Positions 32,086 through 43,343 of a stretch of 64,000 nucleotides of DNA are shown here, in pieces (within the stretch, counting starts at the first letter, position 1; every line of letters starts with the position of its first letter). Location: positions 127,068,990 through 127,132,989 of the forward strand of contig NC_050101.1 in assembly GCF_902167145.1 (NCBI RefSeq), given 5' to 3'. Source of the DNA: Zea mays (lineage: Eukaryota; Streptophyta; Magnoliopsida; Poales; Poaceae). The position numbers were made by a program, and so were the translations under genes. Under the pieces are notes generated by a model. The model worked only from the letters and a program-made list of their open reading frames with translations, did not search any database and was not told where the DNA came from.

Positions 32086-32381
32086 TGTCGGGGACCATAA
32101 TTAGGGGTACTCCCAAGACTCCTAAACTCGGCTGGTAAACACCATCAGCACAAAGCTGCGAAGGCCTGATGGGCGCAATACAGGACAAAGCTTTGTCCGC
32201 TCAAGGGACACGATCTCGCCTCGCCCGAACCCAGCCTCGGGCAGGAACAGCAGACCCAGGCAGATTCACGCCTCGCCCGAGGGCCTCCTCAAGCAACGGG
32301 CGCACCTTCGACTCGCCCGAGGCCTAGCTCGGGCAGGCTTCACGGAGAAGCAACCTTGGCCAGATCGCCTCGCCAGCCGAC
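32086..32381 (+). repeat. Huck-like 5' LTR, left piece
   Basis: It starts TGTCGGGGACCATAATTAGG and runs to GCCAGCCGAC, where the Sirevirus inserted. CCGAC at 32377-32381 is duplicated at 41903-41907. Compared with the same stretch of the 3' LTR (53890-54184) I count about nine substitutions in 296 bp. Confidence 0.9.
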
Positions 32382-33713
32382 TGATAGTCGCCTAGAGGGG
32401 GGGGTGAATAGGGCGAAACTGAAATTTACAAATATAAACACAACTACAAGCCGGGTTAGCGTTAGAAATATAAACGAGTCCGAGAGAGAGGGCGCAAAAC
32501 AAATCCCAAGCGAATAAGCAAGTGAGACACAGAGATTTGTTTTACCGAGGTTCGGTTCTTGCAAACCTACTCCCCGTTGAGGAGGCCACAAAGGCCGGGT
32601 CTCTTTCAACCCTTCCCTCTCTCAAACGGTCCCTTGGACCGAGTGAGCTTCTCTTCTCAAATCAAAGCCGGGAACAAAACTTCCCCGCAAGGGCCACCAC
32701 ACAATTGGTGCCTCTTGCCTTGATTACAATGGAGTTGTGATCTCAAGAACAAGTGAGAAAGAAAAGAAGCAGTCCAAGCGCAAGAGCTCAAATGAACACG
32801 GCAAATCACTCTCACTAGTCACTGGGGCTTTGTGTGGAATTGGAGAGGATTTGATCTCTTTAGTGTGTCTAGAATTGAATGCTAGAGCTCTTGTAGTAGT
32901 TGAGAAGTGGAAAACTTGGATGCAATGAATGGTGGGGTGGTTGGGGTATTTATAGCCCCAACCACCAAATGTGGCCGTTGGGAGTTCTGTCTGTTCGATG
33001 GCGCACCGGACAGTCCGGTGCACACCGGACAGTCCGGTGCCCCCTGCCACGTCATCACTGCCGTTGGATTCGACCGTTGAAGCTTCTGACTTGTGGGCCC
33101 GCCAGGGTGTCCGGTGCACACCGGACATTTACTGTTCCTTGTCCGGTGTGCCGGAGTGGGCGCGCCTGCCATCTGCGCGCGCAGAGCGCGCATTAAATGC
33201 GCGGCAGAGAGCCGTTGGCGCGGAGAAGACCGTTGCTCCGGAGTCGCACCGGACAGTCCGGTGCACACCGGACAGTCCGGTGAATTATAGCGGACTAGCC
33301 GTTGGAGTTTCCCGAAGCTGGCGAGTTCCTGAGGCTGACCACCTTTGGCGCACCGGACACTGTCCGGTGTACACCGGACAGTCCGGTGAATTATAGCGGA
33401 GTCGCCTCTGGAAATTCCCGAAGGTGGCGAGTTCGAGTTGGAGTTCTCTGGTGCACCGGACACTGTCCGGTGGTGCACCGGACACTGTCCGGTGTACACC
33501 GGACAGTCCGGTGCTCCCAGACCAGAGGGCCTTCGGTTGCCACATTTGCTCCTTTATTGAATCCAAAACTTGGTCTTTTTATTGGCTGAGGGTGAACCTT
33601 TTACACATGTATAATCTACACACTTGGGCAAACTAGTTAGTCCAATTATTTGTGTTGGGCAATTCAACCACCAAAATTATTTAGGAACTAGGTGTAAGCC
33701 TAATTCCCTTTCA
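32382..33713 (-). repeat. 3' LTR of nested Sirevirus
   Basis: 1332 bp, starting TGAAAGGGAATTAGG on minus (33713) and ending CTAGGCGACTATCA (32382). It has nine palindromes between 33004 and 33513. The run of 8 G near 32397 is 6 G in the other LTR. Confidence 0.95.
33004..33513. repeat. Cluster of nine 17/19-bp palindromes in Sirevirus LTR
   Basis: Copies start at 33004, 33023, 33247, 33266, 33351, 33372, 33454, 33476 and 33497. Half-sites occur at 33110-33155. Sites come in pairs or triplets with starts 19-22 bp apart, close to two helix turns. The same array is in the 5' LTR (about 41193-41702). These sit upstream of the minus-strand TATA box, as expected for regulatory or structural cis elements. 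Confidence 0.9.
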
Positions 33714-34400
33714 ATCTCCCCCTTTTTGGTGATTGATGCCAACACAAACCAAAGCAAATAGAGATGTGCATAATTGAACTAGTTTGCATAATGTAAGTGT
33801 AATGGTTGCTTGGAATTGAGCCAATATAACTACTTACAAGATATGCATGGAATGTTTCTTTCTTATTTAGTATTTTGGACCACGTTTGCACCACATGTTT
33901 TGTTTTTGCAAATTCTTTTTGTAAATCCATTTCGAAGATCTTTTGCAAATAGTCAAAGGTAAATGAATAAGATTTTTGCAAAGCATTTTCAAGATTTGAA
34001 GTTTTCTCCCCCTGTTTCAAATGCTTTTCTTTTGACTAAACAAAACTCCCCCTAAAGGAGATCCACCTCTTAGTGTTCAAGAGGGTTTTGATATACATTT
34101 TTGAAAAACTAATTTTCTTTTCCTTTTGAACACAATAGGATACCAATTGAAAAATACTTTTGGAAAGCACTAAGTTTTTGAAATTGGTGGTGGTGCGGTC
34201 CTTTTGCTTTGGGCTCCTTTCTCCCCCTTTTTGGCATGAATCGCCAAAAACGGAATCATTAGAGCCCTCGAAGTAGTTTCTTCCCCTTTGGTCATAAACA
34301 AATGAGTTAAGATTATACCAAAGACGAAGTCCTTTTCCTGGATGCTCATTTCTCCCCAAGGATAAAGTCCTTTTGCTTTTGAATTCTCCCCCTAACGATG
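33714..34400 (-). other. Multiple polypurine tracts upstream of the 3' LTR
   Basis: On minus, purine runs of the type AAAAAGGGGGAGA lie at 33714-33729 (adjacent to the LTR), ~34004-34014, ~34045-34058, ~34219-34233 and ~34385-34395. Repeated PPT-like tracts before the 3' LTR are a known trait of Sireviruses. 33730-34581 otherwise has no coding potential I trust. Confidence 0.7.
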
Positions 34401-34581
34401 GAGAGATGCTTGGAGTGACGGTGAAGTATGAGTTACGGAGTGGAAGCCTTTGTCTTCGCCGAAGACTCCAATTCCCTTTCAATATACCTATGACTTGGTT
34501 TGAAATAGGCTTGAAAACACATTAGTCATAGCATGTGAAAGAGATATGATCAAAGGTATATAAATGAGCTATGTGTGCAAT

Positions 34582-37500
34582 TTAGCAAAAGAAATTGCGC
34601 GAATCAAGAATATTGAGCTCATGCCTAAGTTTGATAAAAGTTTGTTCATCAAGAGGCTTGGTAAAGATATCGGCTAATTGATCTTTAGTGTTAATGTAAG
34701 AAATCTCGATATCTCCCTTTTGTTGGTGATCCCTAAGAAAATGATACCGAATGGCTATGTGCTTAGTGCGGCTATGCTCGACGGGGTTGTCGGCCATTTT
34801 GATTGCACTCTCATTGTCACATAGTAAAGGAACTTTGGTTAATTTGTAACCGTAGTCCCGCAGGGTTTGCCTCATCCAAAGCAATTGCGCGCAACAATGG
34901 CCTGCGGCAATGTACTCGGCTTCGGCGGTGGAAAGAGCGACCGAATTTTGCTTCTTTGAAGCCCAAGACACCAAGGATCTTCCCAAGAACTGGCAAGTCC
35001 CCGATGTGCTCTTCCTATTAATCTTACACCCTGCCCAATCGGCATCCGAATATCCGATCAAATCAAATGTGGATCCCTTAGGGTACCAAAGCCCAAACTT
35101 AGGAGTATAAGCCAAATATCTCAAGATTCGTTTTACGGCCGTAAGGTGGGATTCCTTAGGGTCGGATTGGAATCTTGCACACATGCAAACGGAAAGCATA
35201 ATGTCCGGTCGAGATGCACATAAATAGAGTAATGAACCAATCATCGACCGGTATACCTTTTGATCCACGGACTTACCTCCCGTGTCGAGGTCGAGATGCC
35301 CATTGGTTCCCATGGGTGTCTTGATGGGCTTGGCATCCTTCATTCCAAACTTGCTTAGAATATCTTGAGTGTACTTCGTTTGGCTGATGAAGGTGCCCTC
35401 TTGGAGTTGCTTGACTTGGAATCCTAGAAAATACTTTAACTCCCCCATCATCGACATCTCGAACTTTTGTGTCATGATCCTACTAAATTCCTCACATGTA
35501 GATTCGTTAGTAGATCCAAATATAATATCATCAACATAAATTTGGCATACAAACAAATCATTGTCAAGAGTTTTGGTAAATAAAGTAGGATCGGCCTTTC
35601 CGACTTTGAAGCCATTTGCAATAAGGAAATCCCTAAGGCATTCATACCATGCTCTTGGGGCTTGCTTGAGCCCATAAAGCGCCTTAGAGAGCTTATAGAC
35701 ATGGTTAGGATACTTACTGTCTTCAAAGCCGGGAGGTTGCTCAACATAGACCTCTTCCTTGATTGGTCCGTTGAGGAAGGCACTTTTCACGTCCATTTGA
35801 TAGAGCTTAAAGCCATGGTAAGTAGCATAGGCCAATAATATGCGAATTGACTCAAGCCTAGCTACGGGTGCATAGGTTTCACCGAAATCCAAACCTTCGA
35901 CTTGTGAATACCCTTTGGCCACGAGTCGAGCTTTGTTCCTTGTCACCACACCATGCTCATCTTGCTTGTTGCGGAAGACCCATTTGGTTCCTACAACATT
36001 TTGGTTAGGACGTGGAACTAAATGCCATACCTCGTTCCTTGTGAAATTGTTGAGCTCCTCTTGCATTGCCACCACCCAATCCGAATCTTGAAGTGCTTCC
36101 TCTATCCTGTGTGGCTCAATAGAGGAAACAAAAGAGTAATGCTCACAAAAATGTGCAACCCGAGATCGAGTAGTTACCCCCTTATGAATGTCGCCGAGGA
36201 TGGTGTCGACGGGGTGATCTCGTTGGATTGCTTGGTGGACTCTTGGGTGTGGTGGCCTTTGTTCTTCATCCTCCTTGTCTTGATTATTTGAATCTCCCCC
36301 TTGATCTATGCCGTCATTTTGAGGTGGCTCATTTGATTGATCTTCTTCTTCATCAACTTGAGCTTCATCCTCATTTTGAGTTGGTGGAGATGCTTGCGTG
36401 GAGGAGGATGGTTGATCTTGTGCTTTTGGAGGCTCTTCGGATTCCTTAGGACATACATCCCCAATGGACATGTTCCTTAGCGCGATGCACGGAGCCTGTT
36501 CTTCACCTATCTCATCAAGATCAACTTGCTCTACTTGAGAGCCGTTAGTCTCATCAAACACAACGTCACAAGAAACTTCAACAAGTCCTGAGGACTTGTT
36601 AAAGACTCTATATGCCCTTGTGTTTGAGTCATATCCTAGTAAAAAACCTTCTACAGTTTTAGGAGCAAATTTCGATTTTCTACCTCTCTTAACAAGAATA
36701 AAACATTTGCTACCAAAAACTCTAAAATATGAAATGTTGGGCTTTTTACCGATTAGGAGTTCATATGATGTCTTCTTGAGGATTCGGTGTAGATATAATC
36801 GGTTGATGGCGTAGCAGGCGGTGTTGACTGCCTCGGCCCAAAACCGATCCGAAGTCTTATATTCATCAAGCATGGTCCTTGCCATGTCCAATAGAGTTCG
36901 ATTCTTCCTCTCCACTACACCATTTTGTTGAGGTGTGTAGGGAGAAGAGAACTCATGCTTGATGCCCTCTTCCTCAAGAAAACCTTCGATTTGAGAGTTC
37001 TTGAACTCCGTCCCGTTGTCGCTTCTTATTTTCTTGATCCTTAAGCCGAACTCATTTTGAGCCCGTCTCAAGAATCCCTTTAAGGTCTCTTGGGTTTGAG
37101 ATTTTTCCTGTAAGAAGAACACCCAAGTGAAGCGAGAATAATCATCCACAATAACTAGACAGTACTTACTCCCGCCGATGCTTATGTAAGCGATCGGGCC
37201 GAATAGATCCATGTGTAGGAGCTCCAGTGGCCTGTCGGTCGTCATTATGTTCTTGTGTGGATGATGAGCTCCAACTTGCTTCCCTGCCTGGCATGCGCTA
37301 CAAATCCTGTCTTTCTCAAAATGAACATTTGTTAATCCTAAAATGTGCTCTCCCTTTAGAAGCTTATGAAGATTCTTCATCCCAACATGGGCTAGTCGGC
37401 GGTGCCAGAGCCAACCCATGTTAGTCTTAGCAATTAAGCATGTGTTGAGCTCAGCTCTATCAAAATCTACTAAGTATAGCTGACCCTCTAACACACCCTT

Positions 37501-37817
37501 AAATGCTATTGAATCATCACTTCTTCTAAAGACAGTGACACCCACATCAGTAAAAAGACAGTTGTAGCCCATTTGACATAATTGGGAAACAGAAAGCAAG
37601 TTGTAATCTAAAGAATCTACAAGAAAAACATTGGAAATAGAATGGTCAGGAGATATAGCAATTTTACCCAATCCTTTGACCAAACCTTGATTTCCATCCC
37701 CGAAAGTGATAGCTCGTTGGGGATCTTGGTTTTCTCATATGAGGAGAACATCCTTTTCTCCCCGGTCATGTGGTTTGTGCACCCGCTGTCGAGTATCCAA
37801 CTTGAGCCCCCGGATGC
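34582..37817 (-). CDS. Sirevirus pol (protease, integrase, RT, RNase H) with one frameshift
   Basis: The protease begins near 37817 ([17 protein letters not shown], catalytic D-S-G). A 1-nt deletion in a short T run (37730-37733 on +) shifts the frame. From 37683 to 34582 the remaining 1033 codons are open. They hold the GAG-pre-integrase zinc region ([22 protein letters not shown]), the integrase core (D in [10 protein letters not shown] in RSDNGTEF, E in NGVVERKN) and RT with the active site YVDDIIFGS (near 35530). RNase H follows ([17 protein letters not shown] in [17 protein letters not shown]). The frameshift separates protease from the rest, so a functional polyprotein is not expected. 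Pol is +1 relative to gag after the gag stop. Confidence 0.92.
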
Positions 37818-37836
37818 ATAAACCTACAAAACAAAT

Positions 37837-40527
37837 TTAGTTCTTGACTTTAGGTACCCAAACTGTTTTGGGTCCTTTGGCATTAGAAACAAGAACTTTG
37901 GGTACCCAAACACAAGTCTTTGATCCCTTGTGTTTGCCCCCAACAAATTTGGCAACTACCTTGCCGGATTTGCTTGTAAGCACATAAGAAGCATCAAAAG
38001 TTTTAAATGAAATAGCATGATCATTTGATGCAATAGGAGTTTTCTTTCTAGGCAACTTGGCATGGGTTGGTTGCCTAGAGCTAGATGTCTCACCCTTATA
38101 CATAAAAGCATGATTAGGGCCAGAGTGAGACTTCCTAGAATGAATTTTCCTAATTTTGCTCTCGGGATAACCGACAGGGTACAAAATGTAGCCCTCGTTA
38201 TCCTGAGGCATGGGAGCCTTGCCCTTAACAAAGTTGGACAATCTTTTAGGAGGGGCACTAATTTTGACATTGTCTCCCCTTTGGAAGCCAATGCCATCCT
38301 TAATGCCCGGGCGTCTCCCATTATAGAGCATACTTCTAGCAAATTTAAATTTTTCATTTTCTAAGTTGTGCTCGGCAATTTTAGCATCTAATTTAGCTAT
38401 ATGATCATTTTGTTGTTTAATTAAGGTCATGTGATCATGTATAGCATCAATGTTAACATCTCTACATCTAGTGCAAATAGAAGTGTGCTCAACGGTAGAT
38501 GCAGAGGGTTTGCAAGATTTTAGTTCTACAACCTTAGTATGCAATATTTCATTTTTACTTCTAAGGTCGGAAATAGCAGCATTGCAAACATCAAAATCTT
38601 TAGCCTTAGCAAGCAATTTTTCATTCTCAATTCTAAGGCTAGCAAGGGAAGCATTCAACTCATCAATCCTAGCAAGTAAATCAACATTATCATCTCTAGG
38701 ATTTGAAGTTGAAATATTGCAAACATGTGAATCAACCTTAGCATTTAAACTAGCATTTTCATTTCTAAGGTTGTCAATCATCTCACGACAAGTGCTTAGC
38801 TCACTAGATAATTTTTCACATTTCTCAATTTCAAGAGCATAAGCCTTTTTAACCTTAACATGTTTTTTGTTTTCTTTAATTAGACAATCCTCTTGGGAAT
38901 CCAAAAGATCATCCTTTTCATGAATAGCACTAACCAATTCATTCAATTTTTCCTTTTGAGCTATGTTAAGGTTGGCAAAAAGGGAACGCAAATTATCTTC
39001 CTCATCACTAGCATTGTCATCACTAGAGGATTCATATTTAGTGGAGGATTTAGATTTAACCTTCTTTTTGCCATCCTTTGCCATGAGGCACTTGTGGCCG
39101 ACGTTGGGGAAGAGGAGTCCCTTGGTGATGGCGATGTTGGCGGCGTCCTCGTCGTCGGAGGAGTCGCTTGAGCTCTCGTCGGAGTCCCACTCGCGACAAA
39201 CATGGGCATCGCCGCCCTTCTTCCTGTAGTACCTCTTCTTCTCCTTTCTTCTCCCCTTCTTGTCGTCGCCTCGGTCACTGTCACTAGATATAGGACATTT
39301 AGCAATAAAATGACCGGGCTTACCACACTTGTAGCAAACCTTCTTGGAGCGGGACTTGTAATCCTTCCCCCTCCTTTGCTTGAGGATTTGGCGGAAGCTC
39401 TTGATGACGAGCGCCATTTCCTCATTGTCGAGCTTGGAGGCGTCTATTGGTTGTCGACTTGGTGTAGACTCCTCCTTCTTCTCCTCCGTTGCCTTGAATG
39501 CAACGGGTTGGGCTTCGGATGAGTTGCCAAGCTCGTTGATTTTCCTCGAGCCTTCTATCATGCACTCAAAACTTACAAAATGCCCGATAACTTCCTCGGG
39601 GGTCATTTTAGTATATCTAGGATTACCACGAATCAATTGAACTTGAGTGGGATTAAGAAAAATGAGAGATCTTAAAATAACATTTACCACTTCGTGATCG
39701 TCCCACTTCTTGCTCCCGAGGTTGCGCACTTGGTTCACCAAAGTCTTGAGCCGGTTGTACATGTGTTGTGGCTCCTCCCCTTTGTGAAGCCGGAACCGAC
39801 CGAGCTCCCCCTCGATCGTTTCCCGCTTGGTGATCTTGGTGAGTTCGTCTCCTTCGTGCGCGGTTTTGAGCACATCCCAAATCTCCTTGGCACTCTTCAA
39901 CCCTTGTACTTTGTTATACTCCTCTCTACTTAGAGAGGCGAGGAGTATTGTTGTTGCTTGAGAGTTGAAGTGCTCGATTTGGGCCACCTCATCCTCATCA
40001 TAGTTTTCATCCCCTACCGATGGTACCTGTGCACCAAACTCAACAACATCCCATATACTTTTGTGGAGCGAGGTTAGATGAAATCGCATTAAATCGCTCC
40101 ACCTAGCGTAATCTTCACCATCAAAAGTTGGTGGTTTGCCTAATGGGACGGAAAGTAAAGGTGTATGTTTGGAAATGCGAGGGTAGCGTAGGGGGATCTT
40201 ACTATACTTCTTGCGCTCTTGGCGCTTAGAAGTGACGGAGGGCGCATCGGAGTCGGAGGTCGATGTTGATGAAGTGTCGGTCTCGTAGTAGACCACCTTC
40301 CTCATCCTCTTGTGCTTGTCGCCTTTCCGATGCGGCTTGTGGGAAGAAGATTTTTCCTTCTTCTCTTTGTGGTGAGAAGAAGATTTCTTCTCCTTCCCTT
40401 TGTTGGAGGAGCTCTTCTTCTTCTCCCTCCTTTTGGTGCGCGACTCTTCCGATGAAGTGCTCCCGTGGCTTGTAGTGGGCTTTTCGCCGGTCTCCATCTC
40501 CTTCTTGGCGTGATCTCCCGACATCAC
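37837..40527 (-). CDS. Sirevirus gag
   Basis: 896 codons, uninterrupted, ATG at 40527, 32 nt from the PBS. It has a Lys/Ser-rich N-terminus (repeated KEKKSSS), the Copia gag domain around residues 130-340 (LGKPPTFDGEDYARWSDLM...), a CCHC knuckle CYKCGKPGHFIAKC, acidic Ser-rich linkers and long coiled coils (~residues 520-720). The C-terminus has the WVPK repeat shared with the other Sirevirus gag. It is about 110 residues longer than gag at 6567-8933, so the two elements are from different subfamilies. Gag ends at TAA 37837-37839; a splice-acceptor-like TTTTGTAG follows before pol. Confidence 0.93.
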   Translation of the reverse strand: MMSGDHAKKEMETGEKPTTSHGSTSSEESRTKRREKKKSSSNKGKEKKSSSHHKEKKEKSSSHKPHRKGDKHKRMRKVVYYETDTSSTSTSDSDAPSVTSKRQERKKYSKIPLRYPRISKHTPLLSVPLGKPPTFDGEDYARWSDLMRFHLTSLHKSIWDVVEFGAQVPSVGDENYDEDEVAQIEHFNSQATTILLASLSREEYNKVQGLKSAKEIWDVLKTAHEGDELTKITKRETIEGELGRFRLHKGEEPQHMYNRLKTLVNQVRNLGSKKWDDHEVVNVILRSLIFLNPTQVQLIRGNPRYTKMTPEEVIGHFVSFECMIEGSRKINELGNSSEAQPVAFKATEEKKEESTPSRQPIDASKLDNEEMALVIKSFRQILKQRRGKDYKSRSKKVCYKCGKPGHFIAKCPISSDSDRGDDKKGRRKEKKRYYRKKGGDAHVCREWDSDESSSDSSDDEDAANIAITKGLLFPNVGHKCLMAKDGKKKVKSKSSTKYESSSDDNASDEEDNLRSLFANLNIAQKEKLNELVSAIHEKDDLLDSQEDCLIKENKKHVKVKKAYALEIEKCEKLSSELSTCREMIDNLRNENASLNAKVDSHVCNISTSNPRDDNVDLLARIDELNASLASLRIENEKLLAKAKDFDVCNAAISDLRSKNEILHTKVVELKSCKPSASTVEHTSICTRCRDVNIDAIHDHMTLIKQQNDHIAKLDAKIAEHNLENEKFKFARSMLYNGRRPGIKDGIGFQRGDNVKISAPPKRLSNFVKGKAPMPQDNEGYILYPVGYPESKIRKIHSRKSHSGPNHAFMYKGETSSSRQPTHAKLPRKKTPIASNDHAISFKTFDASYVLTSKSGKVVAKFVGGKHKGSKTCVWVPKVLVSNAKGPKTVWVPKVKN

Positions 40528-40558
40528 TTCGAGCGGTTAGGCTCTAATGAAGCACCGG

Positions 40559-40570
40559 GCTCTGATACCA
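40559..40570 (-). other. Primer binding site of nested Sirevirus
   Basis: The minus strand reads TGGTATCAGAGC, a perfect complement to the 3' end of plant initiator Met tRNA, 2 nt from the LTR end at 40573. Confidence 0.9.
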
Positions 40571-40572
40571 AT

Positions 40573-41902
40573 TGATAGTCGCCTAGAGGGGGGTGAATAG
40601 GGCGAAACTGAAATTTACAAATATAAACACAACTACAAGCCGGGTTAGCGTTAGAAATATAAACGAGTCCGAGAGAGAGGGCGCAAAACAAATCCCAAGC
40701 GAATAAGCAAGTGAGACACGGAGATTTGTTTTACCGAGGTTCGGTTCTTGCAAACCTACTCCCCGTTGAGGAGGCCACAAAGGCCGGGTCTCTTTCAACC
40801 CTTCCCTCTCTCAAACGGTCCCTTGGACCGAGTGAGCTTCTCTTCTCAAATCAAAGCCGGGAACAAAACTTCCCCGCAAGGGCCACCACACAATTGGTGC
40901 CTCTTGCCTTGATTACAATGGAGTTGTGATCTCAAGAACAAGTGAGAAAGAAAAGAAGCAGTCCAAGCGCAAGAGCTCAAATGAACACGGCAAATCACTC
41001 TCACTAGTCACTGGGGCTTTGTGTGGAATTGGAGAGGATTTGATCTCTTTAGTGTGTCTAGAATTGAATGCTAGAGCTCTTGTAGTAGTTGAGAAGTGGA
41101 AAACTTGGATGCAATGAATGGTGGGGTGGTTGGGGTATTTATAGCCCCAACCACCAAATGTGGCCGTTGGGAGTTCTGTCTGTTCGATGGCGCACCGGAC
41201 AGTCCGGTGCACACCGGACAGTCCGGTGCCCCCTGCCACGTCATCACTGCCGTTGGATTCGACCGTTGAAGCTTCTGACTTGTGGGCCCGCCAGGGTGTC
41301 CGATGCACACCGGACATTTACTGTTCCTTGTCCGGTGTGCCGGAGTGGGCGCGCCTGCCATCTGCGCGCGCAGAGCGCGCATTAAATGCGCGGCAGAGAG
41401 CCGTTGGCGCGGAGAAGACCGTTGCTCCGGAGTCGCACCGGACAGTCCGGTGCACACCGGACAGTCCGGTGAATTATAGCGGACTAGCCGTTGGAGTTTC
41501 CCGAAGCTGGCGAGTTCCTGAGGCCGACCACCTTTGGCGCACCGGACACTGTCCGGTGTACACCGGACAGTCCGGTGAATTATAGCGGAGTCGCCTCTGG
41601 AAATTCCCGAAGGTGGCGAGTTCGAGTTGGAGTTCTCTGGTGCACTGGACACTGTCCGGTGGTGCACCGGACACTGTCCGGTGTACACCGGACAGTCCGG
41701 TGCTCCCAGACCAGAGGGCCTTCGGTTGCCACATTTGCTCCTTTATTGAATCCAAAACTTGGTCTTTTTATTGGCTGAGGGTGAACCTTTTACACCTGTA
41801 TAATCTACACACTTGGGCAAACTAGTTAGTCCAATTATTTGTGTTGGGCAATTCAACCACCAAAATTATTTAGGAACTAGGTGTAAGCCTAATTCCCTTT
41901 CA
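40573..41902 (-). repeat. 5' LTR of nested Sirevirus
   Basis: 1330 bp. The promoter copy has TATAAATA on minus at 41136-41143. It carries the same palindrome array as the 3' LTR. Long open frames over it on both strands (for example 41071-41688) arise from the palindromes and are not genes. Confidence 0.95.
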
Positions 41903-41907
41903 CCGAC

Positions 41908-43109
41908 CGGATCGCAGGAGCATTCAATGCAAGGATTGCCTAACACCTTATCCTGACGCGCGCTCTTCAGTCGACAAGGCCGAAGTGACCGCAGTCGCTT
42001 CGCCCCTCCACTGACTGACCTGACAGGAAAATAGCAACGCCTGCGCTGCTCCGACTACTGTGCCAACCGCCAGGGTGAGGCTGACAGCAGTCAAGTCCAG
42101 CCTCGGGCGCCATAGGAAGCTCCGCCTCGCCCGACCCTAGGGCTCGGCCCCCGCCTCGACCTCGGAAGACGATCTCCGCCTCGCCCGACCCCAAGGCTCG
42201 GACTCCACCTCGACCTCGGACAACGACCTCCGCCTCGCCCGACCCCCAGGCTCGGACTCAACCTCGACCTCGGACGACGGCCTCCGCCTCGCCCGACCCC
42301 CGGGCTCGGACTCAACCTCGACCTCGGACGACGGTCTCCGCCTCGCCCGACCCACGGGCTTGGACTCAACCTCGACCTCAGACGACGGTCTCCGCCTCGC
42401 CCGACCCCCGGTCTCGGACTCAGCCCCGACCTTGGAGGAGTCTCCGCCTCGCCCGACCTTAGGCTCGGACCGACCACATCGCAGGGGGTACATCATTACC
42501 CTACTCCTAGCTAGTTCAGGCTACGGGGAACAAGACCGTCGTCCCATCTGGCTCGCCCCGGTAAAACAAGTAATGATGGCACCCCGCATGCTCCAGGACG
42601 ACGGCGGTTCTCAGCCCCTTACGGAAGCAAGAGGACGTCAGCAAGGTCCCGTCAGCCCCAACAACTGTGCTTCTACAGGGCTCAAGCGCTCCTCCGACGG
42701 CCACGACGCCACATGAACAGGGCTCCAACACCTCTCTGACAGCCACATCGGCATGTACATAGGACTCTGGCTCCTCTCTGCCGGACACGTTAGCACACTG
42801 CTACACCCCCCATTGTACACCTAGGCCCTCTCCTTACGTCTATAAAAGGAAGGTCCAGGGCCCTCGTACGAGAAGGTGGCCGCGCGGGAGGACGGGCTGA
42901 CGGATGGTCTCTCTCTCTCCCTCTCCCTCGCGAACGCTTATAACCCCCTACTGCAAGCGCATCCGCCTTGGGCGCAGGACAACACGAAGCCGCGGTTCCC
43001 CTTATTGTTTCCCCCTTGTGTTCCGTCTCGCGCCGACCCATCTGGGCTGGGACACGCAGCGACAATTTACTCGTCGGTCCAGGGACCCCCCGGGGTCGAA
43101 ACGCCGACA
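41908..43109 (+). repeat. Huck-like 5' LTR, right piece
   Basis: It continues from CGGATCGCAGGAGC after the duplicated CCGAC. It contains a TATA box TATAAAAGG at 42841 and ends CGCCGACA. With 32086-32381 it makes an LTR of 1498 bp. A 54-bp tandem repeat lies at 42125-42475. Confidence 0.9.
42125..42475 (+). repeat. 54-bp tandem repeat in Huck-like 5' LTR, six copies plus part
   Basis: Units start CCTCGCCCGACC and contain GGCTCGGACTCAACCTCGAC. The period is 54 bp from 42125, and the last full unit is shortened. 54 is a multiple of three, so it creates long repetitive frames on minus (RSRLSPSPGVGRGGD-like). Those are artefacts. The 3' LTR has one unit fewer (54398-54690). Confidence 0.92.
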
Positions 43110-43110
43110 G

Positions 43111-43128
43111 TTGGCGCGCCAGGTAGGG
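43111..43128 (+). other. Primer binding site of Huck-like element
   Basis: TTGGCGCGCCAGGTAGGGG begins 1 nt after the LTR end at 43109. Its form (TGGCG... at the LTR border) is that of a Gypsy PBS; I could not identify the tRNA with certainty. Confidence 0.6.
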
Positions 43129-43343
43129 GCCTGCTGCGTGTTGACGAACAGCTTCCCGTCAAGCTCCGGATGAGTAGTCTCCAGCAACCTCTCCAGCCCG
43201 GGACGATGCTCCGTTTCAGGAGTCTCGAGTTCATGTCCCTCGACGGCAGCTACAACATGGTACTCCTTCCTCCGCCGCTCGACAACGACAATGGCGTCCT
43301 TCAGCCCGCCCGCCGGCGGCGGAATTGACGACGTCTTCCCCGC

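Larger units (their letters stand above)
32382..41902 (-). mobile_element. Sirevirus (Opie/Ji-type Copia), complete, nested in the Huck LTR
   Basis: All parts are present right to left: 5' LTR (40573-41902), PBS (40559-40570), gag, pol, multiple purine tracts and 3' LTR (32382-33713). The 5-bp target duplication CCGAC is perfect. By eye the LTRs differ by five substitutions and a 2-G length change over 1330 bp (~0.4%). With 1.3e-8 changes per site per year this is about 0.15 million years. Pol has one 1-nt deletion near its start. No env-like ORF is present between pol and the 3' LTR. Confidence 0.95.

Noticed and set aside
32882..33499. 205-codon minus frame with repeated CPVCTGLSGA text
   Set aside because: It is produced by the LTR palindromes; the same frame is in the other LTR (41071-41688).
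33714..34581. An env-like gene after Sirevirus pol
   Set aside because: Only short frames on both strands; no signal peptide or transmembrane pattern.
42091..42496. Minus-strand frames of 119-128 codons with repeated PRSRLSPSPGVGRGG text
   Set aside because: They come from the 54-bp (18-codon) LTR repeat, which is open in several phases; the same occurs in the 3' LTR at 54273-54723.
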